Source: Pseudomonadota bacterium (lineage in GTDB: Bacteria > Pseudomonadota > Alphaproteobacteria > Rhizobiales > Xanthobacteraceae). From it: a stretch of DNA of 64,000 nucleotides. The stretch is taken from contig JAFECJ010000002.1 in NCBI GenBank assembly GCA_018242205.1, forward strand, positions 166,575 to 230,574, read 5' to 3'. Every line of letters starts with the position of its first letter. Position 1 is the stretch's first letter. The notes under the pieces are model-generated. The model was not told where the DNA came from. It made no database searches and worked only from the letters and a program-made list of their open reading frames with translations. Below, piece after piece: positions 61,554 through 64,000 of this stretch. Made by a program: the position numbers and the translations under genes.

Positions 61554-62369
61554 GTGACGATCGCCGAGCAGAACAAGGGCGCCGAGCCCGCCCAGCAATT
61601 CGGCACCGCCGGGATCGCGCCGATGGCGCGGCCGAGCGCGGTGACGCGGTTTTTCATGGGCGTGGTCGCCTTTGCCGAGCGCCTCAATTTGCGCTTTTCC
61701 AAGGTCGGCAACCCGCCGATCTACGACAAGGCGGTGTTTCCCTGGGCCAAGGAGATCGAGAAGGAATGGCCGGCGATCCGCGCCGAGCTCGACAAGGTGC
61801 TGACCCGCAAGGACGAGCTGCCCGGCTTCCACGAGCTGGCGACCGACGTCGCGACCATCAGCCAGGATCGCGGCTGGAAGACCTTCCTGCTCGCCGGCTA
61901 CGGCTTCAAGTCGGAAAACAACATTAGACAGTGCCCGGAGACCTGGCGCATCTGCCAAAAGATCCCGGGCCTGATCACCGTGATGTTCTCGATCTTCGAG
62001 CCGAACAAGCACCTGCCGCCGCACCGCGGGCCGTATAACGGCGTGCTGCGCCTGCATCTCGGCCTGATCGTCCCGGAGCCGCGCGAAAAGCTCGGCATTC
62101 GCGTCGAGAAGGACGTCTATCGCTGGAAGGAAGGCGAAGCCGTGATCTTCGACGACGCCTTCGAGCACGAGGCCTGGAACAACACCGACAAGACCCGCGT
62201 CGTGCTGTTCGTCGACTTCCGCAAGCCGCTGGCCTTCCCCGCCAACCTGATCAACTGGCTGCTCCTCAATGTCGCGGTGTTCACGCCCTTCATCCGCGAG
62301 GGCATGGACAATCAGAAGGCCTGGGAGAAGAGGTTCTACGAAGAGGCTGAGGCGCTCAGGAACCGGTGA
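61554..62369 (+). CDS. Aspartyl/asparaginyl beta-hydroxylase-like protein
   Basis: 271 residues from GTG 61554 with ggagacc upstream; the frame opens at 61482. LPPHRGPYNGVLRLHLGLIV (Fe-binding His near residue 157) and VIFDDAFEHEAWNNTDKTRV (His) match the Asp/Asn hydroxylase family with Fe(II) and 2-oxoglutarate; LpxO, a lipid A hydroxylase, is a relative. A C-terminal hydrophobic stretch (LINWLLLNVAVFTPFI) may associate with the membrane. The substrate could be lipid A or a peptide. Confidence 0.85.
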   Translation: MTIAEQNKGAEPAQQFGTAGIAPMARPSAVTRFFMGVVAFAERLNLRFSKVGNPPIYDKAVFPWAKEIEKEWPAIRAELDKVLTRKDELPGFHELATDVATISQDRGWKTFLLAGYGFKSENNIRQCPETWRICQKIPGLITVMFSIFEPNKHLPPHRGPYNGVLRLHLGLIVPEPREKLGIRVEKDVYRWKEGEAVIFDDAFEHEAWNNTDKTRVVLFVDFRKPLAFPANLINWLLLNVAVFTPFIREGMDNQKAWEKRFYEEAEALRNR

Positions 62370-62376
62370 TCCTTGT

Positions 62377-62514
62377 CGTCCCGGCCGACCGAGCGTCAGC
62401 GCGGGAGACCCGGGACCCATAGCCACCGCGCTATCGAGAGCTCACGGCGTATGGGTCCCCGCCATAGGCGTTCTGAAAGAACGCCGTCCTTTGGACGGCT
62501 ATGCGCGGGGACGA
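62377..62514. repeat. Structured palindromic intergenic repeat
   Basis: Outer arms tcgtccc (62377-62383) and gggacga (62508-62514); a perfect 10-bp pair gggacccata (62412-62421) and tatgggtccc (62450-62459); and an inner hairpin gccgtcc/ggacggc (62483-62499). It resembles REP-like intergenic repeats of Bradyrhizobium relatives. Confidence 0.6.
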
Positions 62515-62566
62515 AGGTTCGCAGGCACACTTGCCATTCCGCCCTTTCGCGTCTAGCTCCCTGCCC

Positions 62567-63940
62567 ATGCTCGACGCCCCCGAAAAGCCCTCCCAGGACA
62601 CCGACGGCACGCCTGCGCCAAAGGTGAGCTTCGTCTCGCTCGGCTGCCCCAAGGCGCTGGTCGATTCCGAGCGCATCATCACTCGGCTGCGCGCCGAGGG
62701 CTATGAGCTAACGCGCGAGCACAAGGGCTCGGACCTCGTCATCGTCAACACCTGCGGCTTCCTCGATTCCGCCAAGGCGGAGTCGCTCGACGCCATCGGC
62801 CTGGCGCTCAAGGAAAACGGCAAGGTCATCGTCACCGGCTGCATGGGCGCCGAGCCGGAGAACATCACCGCCGCGCACCCGAACGTGCTGGCGATCACCG
62901 GCCCGCAGCAATACGAAAGCGTGCTCGACGCCGTGCACCGCGCCGCGCCGCCGCAGCACAACCCGTTCATCGACCTGGTGCCGCCGGAAGGCATCAAGCT
63001 GACGCCGCGGCATTACGCTTACTTGAAGATTTCCGAGGGCTGCAACAACCGCTGCACCTTCTGCATCATCCCGAAGCTGCGCGGCGATCTCGTCTCGCGG
63101 CCGGCCGCCGACGTGCTGCGCGAAGCCGAGAAGCTGGTGAAGGCCGGCGTCAAGGAACTGCTGGTCATCTCGCAGGACACGTCCGCTTACGGCCTCGACA
63201 TCAAATACGCCGCGAGCACCTTCAAGAACGCCGCCGGCGAGAACCGCGAAGTACGCGCCAAATTCCTCGATCTGGCCAGCGCGCTCGGCGATCTCGGCAT
63301 CTGGGTGCGCATGCACTATGTGTACCCCTACCCGCATGTCGACGACGTCATCCCGCTGATGGCCGATCGCAAAATCCTGCCTTATCTCGACATGCCGCTG
63401 CAGCACGCCCATCCGGATGTCCTGAAGCGCATGAAGCGCCCAGCGTCGCAGGAGAAGTCGCTGGAGCGCATCGCGCGCTGGCGCGACATGTGCCCGGACC
63501 TCACCTTGCGCTCGACCTTCATCGTCGGCTTCCCCGGCGAGACCGAAGCCGAATTCCAGACGCTGCTCGATTTCCTCGATGAAGCTTCGCTCGACCGCGT
63601 CGGCTGCTTCAAGTTCGAGCCGGTTGCCGGCGCGCCGGCCAATGCGCTCGACAATCCGGTGCCAGACGAGGTCAAGGAAGAGCGCTGGCATCGCTTCATG
63701 GCGACGCAGCAGAAGATTTCAGCGCGGCGTTTGAAGCGCAAGGTCGGCACGCGGCAACAGGTCATCATCGACGAAGCCGGCCCGACCGTGGCCAAGGGCC
63801 GCTCGATGGCCGATGCGCCGGAAATCGACGGCAATGTCTATGTGGCGAGCCGCCGCCCCTTGCGCGTCGGCGAGATCGCCACGGTCAAGATCGAGCGGGC
63901 CGACGAATACGACCTGCACGGCACCGCCGTCGGGTTCTAA
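62567..63940 (+). CDS. rimO: Ribosomal protein uS12 methylthiotransferase
   Basis: 457 residues from ATG 62567; the frame opens earlier through the palindromic repeat. A radical-SAM methylthiotransferase that modifies an Asp of ribosomal protein S12. N-terminal MTTase Cys residues in [21 protein letters not shown] and VTGCMGAEP; the radical-SAM cluster [15 protein letters not shown]; a C-terminal TRAM domain (about 385-457). All expected Cys residues are present. 60 bases follow to the window end. Confidence 0.95.
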   Translation: MLDAPEKPSQDTDGTPAPKVSFVSLGCPKALVDSERIITRLRAEGYELTREHKGSDLVIVNTCGFLDSAKAESLDAIGLALKENGKVIVTGCMGAEPENITAAHPNVLAITGPQQYESVLDAVHRAAPPQHNPFIDLVPPEGIKLTPRHYAYLKISEGCNNRCTFCIIPKLRGDLVSRPAADVLREAEKLVKAGVKELLVISQDTSAYGLDIKYAASTFKNAAGENREVRAKFLDLASALGDLGIWVRMHYVYPYPHVDDVIPLMADRKILPYLDMPLQHAHPDVLKRMKRPASQEKSLERIARWRDMCPDLTLRSTFIVGFPGETEAEFQTLLDFLDEASLDRVGCFKFEPVAGAPANALDNPVPDEVKEERWHRFMATQQKISARRLKRKVGTRQQVIIDEAGPTVAKGRSMADAPEIDGNVYVASRRPLRVGEIATVKIERADEYDLHGTAVGF

Positions 63941-64000
63941 GCTCAAAAATAATATTCCTAGGACTATTGACACTCTCGTCGCTCTAGGCTTTTCTTCCAC
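63941..64000. other. Intergenic end of the window
   Basis: Sixty bases after rimO. A -35-like ttgaca sits at 63968-63973, but no -10 partner fits well before the window ends. Confidence 0.3.

Noticed and set aside
1..64000. CRISPR array or other large repeat array
   Set aside because: No regularly spaced repeats of 24-40 bases were found anywhere; the only arrays are those reported.

Overview
The window is GC-rich chromosomal DNA of an alphaproteobacterium, most likely order Hyphomicrobiales (Rhizobiales), near Pseudolabrys or Bradyrhizobium. This rests on family recognition only: a sigma-E/ChrR pair, DUF2778, DUF6481 and ribbon-helix-helix proteins, and many PotABCD-type transporters. No alignment could be run.

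Layout. 1-9.5 kb is housekeeping: metG (cut by the window edge), a DUF2778 envelope protein, a Cys-rich secreted protein whose signal peptide carries a 15-bp tandem repeat, a PhoH-type ATPase, a DUF6481 protein, a ribbon-helix-helix regulator, the overlapping operon dac-tmk-holB, and rlpA. 9.7-17.7 kb is a stress-lipid island: an ECF sigma factor and a ChrR-type zinc anti-sigma factor with H6/H31/C35/C38 intact, next to two cyclopropane-synthase-like methyltransferases, DUF1365, FAD amine-oxidase, alpha/beta hydrolase, DUF1295 and DUF2177 genes. Three TGATCC-N18-TA promoters can be read, two of them formed by one perfect inverted repeat between the divergent operons.

18-33.5 kb is a catabolic island: glutamine-synthetase-like ligase, aldehyde dehydrogenase, Fe-alcohol dehydrogenase, a PotABCD-type transporter, FAD amine oxidase, second aldehyde dehydrogenase, enolase-superfamily enzyme, MocR regulator and GMC oxidoreductase. 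It looks like uptake and gamma-glutamylated breakdown of an unknown amine or amino alcohol. 33.6-39.4 kb is a second transporter operon with a divergent LysR regulator, ending in a UraD-UraH fusion (urate catabolism). At 39.4-40.4 kb a beheaded FCD regulator abuts a decayed integrase, the scar of a lost element, beside gudD.

42.4-58.35 kb is a 15.8-kb integrated element. It sits in the 3' end of tRNA-Ser(UGA) and is bounded by a 14-bp direct repeat. The integrase lies next to attR, followed by an AlpA regulator, a winged-helix replication-type protein with iteron-like repeats inside its gene, a terminase-small-subunit-like protein, an HK97-type prohead protease and a tail-fibre-like protein. 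I find no large terminase, portal or major capsid gene. Gene order and size resemble phage satellites (PICIs), and this is my main candidate for an undescribed system. Just inside attL lies the 3' half of a tRNA-Arg(UCU), a sign of an earlier recombination.

58.4-64 kb returns to core genes: a small exported protein, a large methyltransferase with a TPR-like N-terminus, a Cys-rich exported protein, an aspartyl/asparaginyl hydroxylase-like enzyme, a structured intergenic palindrome and rimO.
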